The notes under the pieces were generated by a model that was not told the DNA's origin, did no database searches, and saw only the letters and a program-made list of their open reading frames with translations. From contig CAWGKW010000002.1 in the NCBI GenBank assembly GCA_963823275.1, positions 310,001 to 374,000 on the forward strand: 64,000 bases of DNA. Direction: 5' to 3'. The DNA comes from RHKX01 sp963823275. GTDB lineage: Bacteria; Actinomycetota; Thermoleophilia; Solirubrobacterales; 70-9. Every line of letters starts with the position of its first letter. Positions within the stretch are counted from its first letter, which is position 1. Positions 10,855 to 20,322 of the stretch are shown here, piece by piece. The position numbers and the translations under genes were made by a program.

Positions 10855-11310
10855 CTACGCTGCGTCGCCGTTCGTCTTTCCTTCGACTCCAGTCTCGATG
10901 ACGATATCCCCCTCGCCGCCCAGGTCACCCGTGCGAATGCGCCGCTGCTCGCGGTCGAGTCGGGCCACTTCCTGGGCCAGGATCTTGGTCTCCTCACTGA
11001 GCCGGGAGAAGGCGACCGAGAAGTGCAGGGCGAGAAAGAAGAGGGCCCCGACGCCGACGAAGAACAGCGCGTTCGGAGGCGAGAGGATCCCGAGCGTGTC
11101 AGCGAGCCAGTTCAGCGCACCGTTCCAGACGGCCAACACGACGAGTACGAGCGAGGCCGAGATCCAGAGCAGCGCATAGCGTTCGACCAGGCGGCGGCGC
11201 CGGACCAGCTCGATGACGAGGATCAGGAAGAGCAGGGTCGCGACTGCGGCGATCCGCTGGGGCCTGACCCCGAGACCCTCGGCGACGATTGAGAACACGT
11301 CGTGGCTCAC
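10855..11310 (-). CDS. DUF2304 family membrane protein
   Basis: A 151-residue small membrane protein with three hydrophobic segments (IAAVATLLFLILVIELV; LLWISASLVLVVLAVWNGAL; ALFFVGVGALFFLALHFSVA) and a charged, probably coiled-coil cytoplasmic tail (SRLSEETKILAQEVARLDREQR). This pattern is DUF2304, whose members nearly always sit beside a dolichol-phosphate-mannose-type glycosyltransferase, as here. The start GTG overlaps the stop of the upstream glycosyltransferase gene (GTGA), so the two are translationally coupled. The likely role is partner or membrane anchor for that enzyme. Confidence 0.8.
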   Translation of the reverse strand: MSHDVFSIVAEGLGVRPQRIAAVATLLFLILVIELVRRRRLVERYALLWISASLVLVVLAVWNGALNWLADTLGILSPPNALFFVGVGALFFLALHFSVAFSRLSEETKILAQEVARLDREQRRIRTGDLGGEGDIVIETGVEGKTNGDAA

Positions 11311-12128
11311 GATCCTCGGCCTCCCTCGACGCTGGGCGCGCCGCTGGGATCGACGGGGTCGAACTCATCGGCGGCCGGGGGTGGAGAGCCCTCGAATGCA
11401 TCCTTCGGGCGGCGCCGCAGCAGGCCGACGAATAGCGCGAGCATCACCTTGACCATGTAGTAGGCGGCGCGGGGGTAGTCGATTGAGCTGCGCCCGAAGC
11501 CGCGCGCGTTCATCCGCACCTGGACCTCGTGGATGCGCAGGCGGTGGCTGTGCAGCATCAGGATCGCCTCGACCTCGGGGTAGTCGTGCGGATAGTCGCG
11601 GGCGAAGAGCTCGATCCCGCGGCGGTTGACCATCCGGAATCCGGAGGTCGGGTCGGTGATCTTCTGACGGGTGATGGCGGTCAGCACGACGGAGAAGATC
11701 AGGTTGCCCAACCGTCGGCCGATCGGCACCTTGTAGCCGGGGTCACCGCGGAAGCGGGTTCCGTAGACCATGTCGGCCTCGGCGCCGGTGGTGTGGAGCG
11801 CCTCCAGCATCTGGGCCAGGTACTCGGGCTTGTGCTGGCCGTCGCCGTCGACCTGGACCGCCACGTCGTAGCCGTGGGCGAGCGCGTACTTGTAGCCGGA
11901 CTGCATCGCCCCGCCGATTCCCAGGTTGAACGGGTGCCGGAGTACGATCGCACCCTCCGCCTCGGCCCTGGAGACGGTCGAATCGACCGAGCCGTCGTCG
12001 ACCACCAGCACGTTGAAGTGGGGGATCTGGCGCTTGACGTCGCGGACCACGCGGCCGATCATCCCCTCCTCGTTGTAGGCGGGGACGATGGCCAGCAGGC
12101 GCAGCTCTTGACGGTCTTCGGAAGGCAT
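11307..12128 (-). CDS. Glycosyltransferase family 2 (DPM1-like polyprenyl-phosphate sugar synthase)
   Basis: A 273-residue GT-A enzyme that probably moves a sugar from a nucleotide donor to a polyprenyl phosphate. It starts LLAIVPAYNEEGMIGRVVRDV, followed by VLVVDDGSVDST, NLGIGGAMQSGYKYA and the metal-binding DVAVQVDGDGQHKPEYL, the classic order in dolichyl-phosphate mannose/glucose synthases; DPTSGFRMVNRRGI follows. It lacks multiple transmembrane helices, which the coupled DUF2304 protein may supply. Start ATG 12128 (MPSEDRQE) is preferred over the ATG 12 nt upstream. Confidence 0.87.
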   Translation of the reverse strand: MPSEDRQELRLLAIVPAYNEEGMIGRVVRDVKRQIPHFNVLVVDDGSVDSTVSRAEAEGAIVLRHPFNLGIGGAMQSGYKYALAHGYDVAVQVDGDGQHKPEYLAQMLEALHTTGAEADMVYGTRFRGDPGYKVPIGRRLGNLIFSVVLTAITRQKITDPTSGFRMVNRRGIELFARDYPHDYPEVEAILMLHSHRLRIHEVQVRMNARGFGRSSIDYPRAAYYMVKVMLALFVGLLRRRPKDAFEGSPPPAADEFDPVDPSGAPSVEGGRGS

Positions 12129-12226
12129 TGGATCCCACATCGGTAGCCGGAGAACGACTCCTGCGGGCGAACAAAGGTACCGCTAGAACCTGGGATTCCG
12201 CCGGGCGCTCTAGCCTCACCGCAACG

Positions 12227-12955
12227 ATGTCACCCGACCGGGCCCCCGACGCCTCAGCCCTCGATCAGCTTGAGCGCGAGATCACCGGGTGCCGCGCCTG
12301 CGCCCGCCTCGTCGCCTGGCGTGAGGCGGTCGCAGCCGATCCACCGAGGCGATTCCGCGGCCAGGACTACTGGGCCAGGCCGGTCCCCGGCTTCGGCGAT
12401 CGCGCCGCGCCGATCGTTCTCATCGGCCTTGCCCCGGCCGCCAACGGGGCCAACCGGACCGGCCGCATGTTCACCGGCGACCGCTCCGGCGACTGGCTCT
12501 TCGCCGCCCTCGAACGCGTCGGGCTGGCCAATCAGCCGCAGTCGGTCGACCGTGAAGACGGCCTGCATCTGAGCGGCGCCTACGTCACCGCGGCCGTCCG
12601 CTGCGCGCCGCCGGACAACAGGCCGACGATCACCGAGCGCGATCGGTGCCGGCCCTTCCTCGATCGCGAGCTCGCCCTGCTCACCAACGCTCGCGTGATC
12701 GTGGCCCTCGGCTCCTTCGGCTGGGACGCGGCGCTGCGTACGCTGGCGAGCGCTGGTCACGAGGTCCCCCGCCCGAAGCCGAAATTCGGCCACGGCGCGG
12801 AGGCCGCCGTCGGCGAGTTCACCCTGCTCGGCAGCTACCACCCGAGCCAGCAAAACACGTTCACGGGGCGCCTCACCGAGGAGATGCTCGTCACGGTGAT
12901 GAGGCGGGCCAGGGAGCTGGCGAGCTCAGGAGCCGAACAGCTCGGCGCCGGGTAG
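12227..12955 (+). CDS. Uracil-DNA glycosylase, family 5 (UDGb)
   Basis: A 242-residue DNA repair enzyme that removes uracil and other deaminated bases. Four cysteines expected to bind a [4Fe-4S] cluster are present: CRAC near residue 20, then C in VRCAPPDNRPT and C in RDRCRPFL. Motif A is GLAPAANGANRTGR followed by FTGDRSGDWL, which marks family 5: the catalytic Asp of family 4 is absent. Motif B is GSYHPSQQNTFTGRL. Start ATG 12227 is chosen because homology begins there and the longer ORF overlaps the divergent glycosyltransferase. The 3' end overlaps the convergent PIN gene by 30 bp. Confidence 0.92.
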   Translation: MSPDRAPDASALDQLEREITGCRACARLVAWREAVAADPPRRFRGQDYWARPVPGFGDRAAPIVLIGLAPAANGANRTGRMFTGDRSGDWLFAALERVGLANQPQSVDREDGLHLSGAYVTAAVRCAPPDNRPTITERDRCRPFLDRELALLTNARVIVALGSFGWDAALRTLASAGHEVPRPKPKFGHGAEAAVGEFTLLGSYHPSQQNTFTGRLTEEMLVTVMRRARELASSGAEQLGAG

Positions 12956-13303
12956 ATCCTCGAAGTCGGCCACGTTGAGCGTCCAGATGCGTGCACCTCG
13001 GACCAGACCGTGGGCGGCGATTGCGATGTCCACCTCGCGACCTCGCGCCTCCTCGACGGCACCGTACAACCGGGCGGCCGCCGCGGCCTCATCAGGTCCG
13101 AATACGAGGGCCTGCTCGGCTGGGAGCAGAGCCTCTTGGGCTGCGAGCTCCTCCTCGATCCGGGGTCCCCGCAGCCACTCGTAGAGAACCAGGCTGGGAA
13201 GCAAGAGCCGCTCGCCCGCGTCGACCGCCGCCCGCAACCCCGGCGCCGAGCGGCGCGGCCCCGTGAGCGCGTCGATCAGCAGGGAGGTGTCGACGACGAT
13301 CAA
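12926..13303 (-). CDS. PIN domain ribonuclease toxin (VapC-like)
   Basis: A 125-residue PIN-domain protein, predicted to be a Mg2+-dependent RNase and the toxin of a type II toxin-antitoxin pair. The acidic residues of the active site are seen in order: D5 (VVDTSLLIDAL), E in LVLYEWLRGP, D in GREVDIAIAAHG, and D in TLNVADFEDLPG. The TTG start overlaps the stop of the upstream antitoxin gene (4-nt TTGA overlap), the usual VapBC arrangement. The gene's tail overlaps the uracil glycosylase gene from the other strand. The target RNA is unknown. Confidence 0.85.
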   Translation of the reverse strand: MIVVDTSLLIDALTGPRRSAPGLRAAVDAGERLLLPSLVLYEWLRGPRIEEELAAQEALLPAEQALVFGPDEAAAAARLYGAVEEARGREVDIAIAAHGLVRGARIWTLNVADFEDLPGAELFGS

Positions 13304-13596
13304 GAGCGTTGTCCGTCAGCCGAGCCTCGGCCGCCGCGACGCCGTGCCTCCCGGATCTCGTTGAGCTCAGCCTCGACCTCCTCGATCGGCCGTTCAGGGA
13401 TCTTCGGCACGAGCTCGTCGAACGCGGCCAGCATGCGCCGTCGCTCGCTTGCGCTGAGGCGGTCGGCCCGCTCGCTGAAGTCGTGAATCGCCTCGCGGAC
13501 GATGGCGCTCTTGGAGCGGTGCAGCCGCTCGGCGGTCTCGCTCAGGCGAGCGACGGTCTCAAGATCCAACGTGAATGTCGATTTCACCGATGCCAT
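13300..13596 (-). CDS. Ribbon-helix-helix antitoxin (VapB/CopG-like)
   Basis: A 98-residue protein. Its N-terminal ~45 residues read as a ribbon-helix-helix DNA-binding domain: a beta strand VKSTFTLDLETVARL, then helices with RLHRSKSAIVREAIHDFSER. The charged C-terminal half (ERPIEEVEAELNEIREARRR) would wrap around and inhibit the toxin. It is first in a two-gene operon with the PIN toxin. An inverted repeat sits on its start codon, consistent with autorepression. Confidence 0.8.
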   Translation of the reverse strand: MASVKSTFTLDLETVARLSETAERLHRSKSAIVREAIHDFSERADRLSASERRRMLAAFDELVPKIPERPIEEVEAELNEIREARRRGGRGSADGQRS

Positions 13597-13617
13597 ATGG
13601 AGACCATAACACCATAC
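13596..13617. promoter_or_regulatory. Inverted repeat over the antitoxin start, candidate autoregulatory operator
   Basis: TATGG-AGA-CCATA (13596-13608) is a perfect 5-bp inverted repeat touching the antitoxin start codon. CCATA recurs at 13613-13617. Ribbon-helix-helix dimers commonly bind such short spaced half-sites, but binding here is inferred. Confidence 0.45.
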
Positions 13618-13696
13618 TCACCGCCCAGCGGTCGATTCGGAGGCTGGCTGGCAGTCACGCCCGTAGTATCGGCGGCGGAACCGAGCAGAACCGAAC

Positions 13697-14275
13697 GTGG
13701 TCCCACTAAACATCCCGAACGCGCTGACGATGCTGCGCATCCTGGCGGTGCCCGTCGTCGTCGTGGCGCTGCTGGCCGAGATCCCGAACGGGGATCTGAT
13801 CGCCGGCATCGTCTTCACGCTTGCGGCCCTCACCGACGGGCTCGACGGCTACATCGCCCGCCGCCGCGACAGCGTCACCACGTTCGGCAAGCTCATGGAC
13901 CCGCTCGCCGACAAGCTGCTGATCGTGGCCTCGCTCGTTTCGCTCGTCGCCCTCGATCGCCTGCAGGCCTGGATCGCGATGGTGATCATCGCTCGTGAGC
14001 TCGCCGTCACCGGACTCCGCGCCGTCGCCGTCGAGCAGGGGGTGGTGATCTCGGCAAGTTGGCTCGGTAAGGTCAAGACGGCCCTGCAGATCGCGGCGGT
14101 GATCGCCCTGATCGCCGTCGATCCCGCGACCACGGCGGTCGACCTGCTCGTCTACGCAGCGGTGGCGGCGACCGTGATCTCGGGGGCGGACTACTTCTTC
14201 GGGATCCGTCGGCGGATCGAAAAGCAGCGGTTGACCGAGGACGCGGAGGGGGCCGGAAGCGCCGGAGGCGCCTAG
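13697..14275 (+). CDS. pgsA: CDP-diacylglycerol--glycerol-3-phosphate 3-phosphatidyltransferase
   Basis: A 192-residue integral membrane enzyme of phospholipid synthesis that makes phosphatidylglycerophosphate from CDP-diacylglycerol. The CDP-alcohol phosphatidyltransferase motif is complete: D47-GL-D50-G51-YI-A54-R55 followed by G64-KLM-D68-PLA-D72, giving the metal-binding aspartates. N-terminal NIPNALTMLRILAVP is typical of PgsA. About five hydrophobic segments follow. Start GTG at 13697. Its stop overlaps the end of the convergent folE2 gene by a few bases. Confidence 0.9.
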   Translation: MVPLNIPNALTMLRILAVPVVVVALLAEIPNGDLIAGIVFTLAALTDGLDGYIARRRDSVTTFGKLMDPLADKLLIVASLVSLVALDRLQAWIAMVIIARELAVTGLRAVAVEQGVVISASWLGKVKTALQIAAVIALIAVDPATTAVDLLVYAAVAATVISGADYFFGIRRRIEKQRLTEDAEGAGSAGGA

Positions 14276-15324
14276 GTCAAGCCGGCGGAGGGGCCGTCGA
14301 GCCACTCCCGCATCGTCATGTGGTGGTGAGAGTGCCCGCCCGAGGAGAGCTCACGGAGAACCTCGGAGAGCTCTCCGGAGCGCTCGGCCACCACGTTGTG
14401 GCGATGGATCGTCTCGAGGTTCTCCTGACGGGCGAGGATGAAGTTCTGGCCGTCGAGGTCGGGGTGGGCGGTGGCGAGCTGGCGGACCATCTCGCGTACG
14501 CAATCCTCGACGAACCGGGGGTTTGCGTGAGCCTTCTCAACCACCGAGCGCTCGTCCTCGCGCTTCATCAGCTCATAGATCTCCGACGACATCGAGGATT
14601 CGACGATGGCGAGCAGCTCGCGAGCGTCGATCTCGGCCTCGCACTCCTCGGAGCGGCCCAGGTAGAGGGTCCCGATGCCGCGTTGGTTGTGGGTGGCGAC
14701 GGGCACCAGCTCGAGGATCTCGTCGACCTGGGCTTCGCTGTAGCCGTTCTCGCCGAGTCGCTCGCGAGCGCCGGCGGCGATCAACTCCTGGGCGCAGGGG
14801 CAGGCCGTCATGCCCTGCGCCTGGACCCCGGTCAAAGTCCTCGTGCCGGCGTTGGAGGCGACGGCGGTGCCCAGCAGCGTGTAGATCTCCTGCGTCGGCT
14901 TGCCGCTGACCGGCGCGGGTACCGTCTCGGGGTAGCGGGCGGCGAGAGAGACCTCGGCGCGCATTCCGCCCTGGCGGTCGCGCACTCGCTCCGCAATCCG
15001 GGCGGCGAGGTGCTCGGCCTTCAGCGACTCGCCCAGCACCGACTCGTCGATCGCGTCGTTGACCACCTCTTCGAAGCGGGACATGTGGGCGCCGGCCTGC
15101 TCGGGGCTGAGGTCGACGTAGCACTCGAACTCGGCGAAGAAGAGCTGGGCACCCGAACCGTCGAGGGAGTGAACGGAAGGCTCAGGATTGATTCGGATGA
15201 CCTTCTCGACGCCACGTACCCCGACTCGGGTCAGGCTGACCTCGGTGCGCGGCCGGCGTGCCTGCACGTCTGGGCCGGCCGACTCGTGGGTGGATTCGCT
15301 GCTCAGTGTGGGCGGACGGTTCAT
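14272..15324 (-). CDS. folE2: GTP cyclohydrolase I type B (FolE2/MptA-like)
   Basis: A 350-residue metal-dependent enzyme that opens GTP to 7,8-dihydroneopterin triphosphate or a cyclic phosphate at the head of folate/pterin synthesis. FolE2 landmarks are visible: VGVRGVEKVIRI near the start, the zinc-ligand stretch GMTACPCAQE, VPVATHNQRG and NPRFVEDCVREM, and the terminal HNVVAERSG. The C-terminus has a His-rich tail (GGHSHHHM). I chose ATG 15324 (MNRPPTLSS); the longer ORF runs into the sigA promoter region. It is divergent from sigA. Confidence 0.87.
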   Translation of the reverse strand: MNRPPTLSSESTHESAGPDVQARRPRTEVSLTRVGVRGVEKVIRINPEPSVHSLDGSGAQLFFAEFECYVDLSPEQAGAHMSRFEEVVNDAIDESVLGESLKAEHLAARIAERVRDRQGGMRAEVSLAARYPETVPAPVSGKPTQEIYTLLGTAVASNAGTRTLTGVQAQGMTACPCAQELIAAGARERLGENGYSEAQVDEILELVPVATHNQRGIGTLYLGRSEECEAEIDARELLAIVESSMSSEIYELMKREDERSVVEKAHANPRFVEDCVREMVRQLATAHPDLDGQNFILARQENLETIHRHNVVAERSGELSEVLRELSSGGHSHHHMTMREWLDGPSAGLT

Positions 15325-15448
15325 CGGGGGTCGCTCGGCGCCGAAGGCTACCGAGGTCGATTCCCCGGCCTCAGGCGTGGCATACTCGCGGGGCGCCCTC
15401 GGGAGGGGAATGTGTCCTCGGTCGAGGTGGCGCTGAGAGGTACGTGAG

Positions 15449-16551
<1,103 letters not shown>

Positions 16552-16555
<4 letters not shown>

Positions 16556-17340
16556 GCGGGGTCGGCTTCAGGCTCGCCGGCCGGGAGCTCGATCCGTTCA
16601 ATGACGATGCGGCCATATCCCTCGGCCGATACGAGGACGCGATCCCCATCACGAAGGTCGGCGGCCATCACTGCCGATTGCGGAAGCGTGACCCGACGTT
16701 TCTGGTTGATCAGGGCCCGACCGGACTGGCCAAGCGCCCGTTCGCGCCTCGTCCTTCGGAACCTTGGGGCGGCCGATGGGGGAGGCAGGATTCGAACCTG
16801 CGAAGGCTGAGCCGGACGATTTACAGTCGCCATCCGTTGACCGCTTGGATACTCCCCCAGGCGGGGCTGGCAGTCTAGAGAGGGCGCCTCTGAGTAGACG
16901 AGCGGCCGGATCGGGGCGACGGGCTCGACCTCATATCCGGAGTACTTGTCCCCGCCAAGTGAAATCGAGTTCGCGGCCTCCAGGGCAGTGGCGGGTATGC
17001 ACCATCGGCGTCCCTCTCCCGTGAGGACGAAGAGGAAGTCGAATCGGTCCGGGTCCATGCGCTTGACCTTGCCGCTCCAGCTCCGGTTGCCGCCTGCCGT
17101 GGCGAGGTTGACCGAACAGCGCTGTGAGCCGGCGGGTGTGCTCGATTGCTGCGTCGATGTCTTCACCTGAATCCGCAGCAGGTTGCCATCGAGGAGGGCG
17201 ATCAGATCAACGTCTCTGCTGTGACCGAGCGGGGCGAAGACAACAGCGCCGAGCCTCGTGAACCAGTCGACGGCAGATGCCTCGCCGAGGTCACCCTGAC
17301 GGCCTCGGCTGATCAATCGCCCTCGCTCCGCGTCCTTCAT
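16552..17340 (-). CDS. PD-(D/E)XK nuclease-like protein read through tRNA-Tyr into an AbrB-like domain
   Basis: One uninterrupted 262-codon frame made of three parts. Residues 1-~155 resemble group I intron-associated PD-(D/E)XK endonucleases: GRQGDLGEASAVDWF, RDVDLIALL and RIQVKTS give the E, D and QxK residues. The middle (GEYPSGQ...SQVRILPPP) is simply the sense strand of tRNA-Tyr translated. Residues ~195-262 look like an AbrB/MazE swapped-hairpin DNA-binding domain (ALINQKRRVTLPQSAVMAA and GDRVLV...GRIVIERI). The AbrB part has no ATG/GTG/TTG of its own, apart from an ATG inside the domain. Either it is a real fusion, or two genes flank the tRNA and one start or stop is hidden by a base error. 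Start ATG 17340 lies directly behind an SOS box. Confidence 0.6.
16777..16858 (-). tRNA. tRNA-Tyr (GTA)
   Basis: Read on the minus strand: acceptor GGGGGAG pairs with CTCCCCC, discriminator A at 16777, anticodon loop CTGTAAA giving anticodon GTA, T-arm GCAGG-TTCGAAT-CCTGC, and a long variable arm as bacterial tRNA-Tyr requires. 82 nt, no encoded CCA. It lies inside a longer open reading frame on the same strand. Confidence 0.93.
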
Positions 17341-17344
17341 CCGA

Positions 17345-17358
17345 CGAACATACGTTCG
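17345..17358. promoter_or_regulatory. LexA/SOS box
   Basis: CGAACATACGTTCG is a perfect match to the Gram-positive/actinobacterial SOS box (CGAAC-N4-GTTCG). It ends 4 nt before the ATG of the nuclease-like gene, so LexA bound here would block transcription or initiation of that gene. This implies DNA-damage induction; no lexA gene is in the window. Confidence 0.7.
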
Positions 17359-17438
17359 CCACCGGACGGAATCTCCGCACCTGGTCGCCCCGCCCCCGCC
17401 CCCGCCTCGCACGCCCTCTCGCTAACCTGCGCCGACGC

Positions 17439-17510
17439 GCCCGGATAGCTCAGCGGTAGAGCACCTCCATGGTAAGGAGGGGGTCGTGGGTTCAAGTCCC
17501 ACTCCGGGCT
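17439..17510 (+). tRNA. tRNA-Thr (GGT)
   Basis: Acceptor GCCCGGA (17439-17445) pairs with TCCGGGC (17503-17509), discriminator T. The D-arm contains TAGCTCAGCGGTAGAGCA, the anticodon stem-loop is CCTCC-ATGGTAA-GGAGG (anticodon GGT), and the T-arm is GTGGG-TTCAAGT-CCCAC. 72 nt, no encoded CCA. The 3' end of the opposite-strand glycosyltransferase gene overlaps it by 19 bp. Confidence 0.95.
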
Positions 17511-18657
17511 CTACTGGAGATCCTCCTCTCACGTCCCAACAGCTGCGCCAGATCCCCCTCCAGCCGTGGTGGCGAGTACTGATCCACGTACCGCGACCTT
17601 CCGGCCGCGCCCAGCCTCGCTCGGAGTTCGGGGTCCTCGGCCAGCCGCAGGAGGGCAGCGGAGAGCCCCTCGACGTCGCCCGGCTCGACCAGCAACGCCT
17701 CACGCTCCTCGCGAACGGTGTCGGGGATGCCGCGGTGGCGCGTGCTGACGATCGGCAACCCGGCGGCCAGCGCCTCGAGCACGACCAGCGGCTGGCCCTC
17801 GTTGCGATAGCGGCTCGGAAACGCGAAGAGGTCGGCCCACGCCAGTTCCCTCGCCTTGGCCGCGCCCGTTCTCGGACCGACGAGCTCCACCCGCGGGGCG
17901 GGATCGGGGTGGGCGCCGACCCATTCCTCGAACTCGGCCCGCGTCTGCTCGTCGTACTCGCCGACGAAGCGGACGTGCCAGCCGGCGGCACGCTCGCCGA
18001 GCCGGCCCAGCGCCGCCAGCAGGTCGTCGTGACCCTTGCCGTCCCGCAGGTTGGAGAGGAACAGGATCCGCAACGGGCGCCGGTGCCGCGCCTCGGCGCT
18101 CCCGACCCTCCGACATCCACCATCGGGTCGTCGACGACCGTCTCCAGCACCTCCACGCGCCCGGGATCGGCAAGCCCCTCGAAGCAGGACCGCAGCGACG
18201 GCGTCAGCACCCAGAGCGCCGTCGCCTGGCGAACCGTGACGCCAATCAGCACCCGCATCAATACCCCCGACTCGTCGTGGAACTGGCGGAAGCGGCCGCC
18301 GAGCAGGTGGACGTAGACCGGACGGCGGAAGGCGCGCGCGATCCAGATCCACAGCGCATCCCGCAGAAAGCCCCAGCGGCCCTGTGAGATCTGCAGATAG
18401 ACCCCGGCGTCGGGGTGCCGGCGCATCAGGGCGGTCAGGCGCCAGCCGGCGAGCAGACCGAGCCTGACGTTCTCGAAATCGAGGTGGTTCAGGTTGGCGA
18501 GCGAACGGTCGTCGCGGGTATCGAAGTGCGCGGCGAGCAACCCGAGGCGGCGCAGAGCGGCGAGGATCGAGAGGGTGAGTATCGAATGGCCGAAGGTCGG
18601 CGGCGGCGTCGGGGCCAACACGATCAGCCGGCGTCCGGCAACGGGTGCGCTCATCAT
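17492..18657 (-). CDS. Glycosyltransferase family 4 (frame-disrupted)
   Basis: A ~385-residue GT-B glycosyltransferase, last gene of a minus-strand polysaccharide operon. The N-terminal half (RRLIVLAPTPPPTFGHSILT to VVDDPMVDVGG) and C-terminal half (RPLRILFLSNLRDGKGHDDL to the end) are in different frames. A missing base in a G-rich run near 18102-18115 explains this. The C-terminal half holds the donor-binding signature FPSRYRNEGQPLVVLEALAAG with its E-x7-E pattern, and GIPDTVREEREALLVEPGD. Start ATG at 18657 or 18654. The end runs 19 bp into tRNA-Thr on the other strand. Probably an intact gene with a sequence error. Confidence 0.75.
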
Positions 18658-18725
18658 GATCCGCGCCGGAGTCTGACCGATGGTGAGAAACGGCGAAATC
18701 GCCGTGAGCGGTCCAAGGCCGACGA

Positions 18726-20322
18726 TCAGCCGAACGTCGGCTCGGAGGTGCAGTCGATTGGGGCCCGAACCGGCTGCCGTTTCTCGCTCAGCAGCCACTC
18801 GAGGACCATCCCACTCATCCCCTCGGGAACGGGGCAACCGAATAGGTGAAGCACCGTCGGCGCGAGGTCCAACACGCTCGGAGGTGGATGCCCCTCCATG
18901 CTCGTCGGGGCGATGCCGGGCCCGGCCGCGACCAGGAAACCGCTCCCGTTGTGTTCGGTGCGCGCGTATGGCCCGCCGCCGTCCTCGATCGTGCCGACCC
19001 GTGGATGACGGACCCTGCGGATCCGTTTGCCCGGCGTCCATCCGACCAGCAGGTCGGGCATCTGCTCGACCAGGGTGCCGGGGGCGATCTCCGCGATGGG
19101 CAGCACCTCGGCGACCGCCGGCGCGCCGGTGTCTGGATCGACGAGCTGGCCCAGCTCGCCGATCAGCTCGGCGATCAGAGCCTCGCGATCGGCCGGGGAG
19201 ACGATTCCGTCAGGCTCGCGTCCGGCGAGGTTGATCCGGATCCAGGCCGACCCCGGCTCCGCCTCCGAGACGGCGCGGCTCCGAGACCAGTCGATTTCAT
19301 CACCCCAGGCCTGGTCGGCGATCGATTCGGCGGTCCCCACCGGGATGAGCTTCCTCAGCCGATGGCGCATGAACCGCGGAACGACGGTCGATGCGAGCCG
19401 GAGGGCCAGTCTTCGCCCTCTCCCGGCGCGGCTCGGTTCGGCGGGCACCTGGTAGCCGAGCGCGATCATGATCGCGCCGAGCAGATCCTTCGAGCACTCG
19501 TTGGGGCGTAGGCCGATGGTCGAGAATACGAGCACGTCGGTCTCCGGGCCGGCCGCCTCGAGCAGTCGCGCGAGGTTGCGATCGGTCTCGGCGTAGATGT
19601 CGAGCAGACCCTCTGGAGCAGCGTATCTGGCGCGGGCGCGCTGCGGCTCGGCGGAGTCGAGGTGGTGGAAGAAGGCATGGCCGGCGTAAGTGAGGCTCGG
19701 TGTAGTTGACGATCGCGCAGTCCCAGTCCCCTCGGCCGAGCAGCTCGAGCGCGAGATCGGTGCGTCGGCGCGCGAGCTTGGCGAGTACGCGCCGGTAGCG
19801 GCGTTCGGAGGACGTGTTGCGGTCGTAGTCCCGGTTCACCCACGACGGATGAGCGGCGTGACGGGAGGTCATCTCCGCGAAGAGGTCCGCCGGCCACGAC
19901 GTCCCCTCCCTCGTCACCCGCAGCCCCCACCCCCCGAGCTCGGTGACTCCGTCGTCTCCCAGTCCTCCGGCATAGGGAACGTCGAAGACCACGATCCGCG
20001 GCTTCGGGTCGGGACCATGCACGCGCATCACCCACCAGAACGGCCTCAGCCAGCCGCCACCTGCCATCCGCGCCCGGCCCACGCTGCCGGGCCGGACGAT
20101 GCGCCAGCTGTAGATGCCGTGCTCCCCGGCGGAGGCGCCGCTGATCACCGATGCCCAGGACGACTCGGGCATGTGGTCCCCGTCGGATCGCAGCGGCCCG
20201 GCGATCCCGCGCTCCGCAAGGCCGGCCAGGGTCGGCAGGCGACCCTGGCGAAGCCAGGGGAGGACCAGGTCTCCGTCAGCCGCGTCGAGACCGACCATCA
20301 ACAGTCGTCGGCGGGCGCTCAA
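18726..20322 (-). CDS. Type I phosphodiesterase / nucleotide pyrophosphatase family protein (frame-disrupted)
   Basis: A ~530-residue alkaline-phosphatase-superfamily protein. It opens LLMVGLDAADGDLVLPWLRQGRLPTLAGL, where the Asp after GL is the expected first metal ligand, followed by ESSWASVISGASAGEHGIYSW near the nucleophile site. The first frame ends its homology at VNYTEPH; the homology resumes as LTYAGHAFFHH...DVLVFSTIGL in another frame, so there is one extra base near 19697. The C-terminal part (HNGSGFLVAAGPGI, DLAPTVLHLFGCPVPEGMSG) is typical of the family. The TTG start overlaps the stop of the upstream GT4 gene. The role in the locus is unknown; it may hydrolyse a nucleotide-sugar or lipid-linked phosphate. 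Confidence 0.78.

Noticed and set aside
16860..16950. Integration site (att) at tRNA-Tyr
   Set aside because: No integrase and no repeat of the tRNA 3' end is seen in the window.
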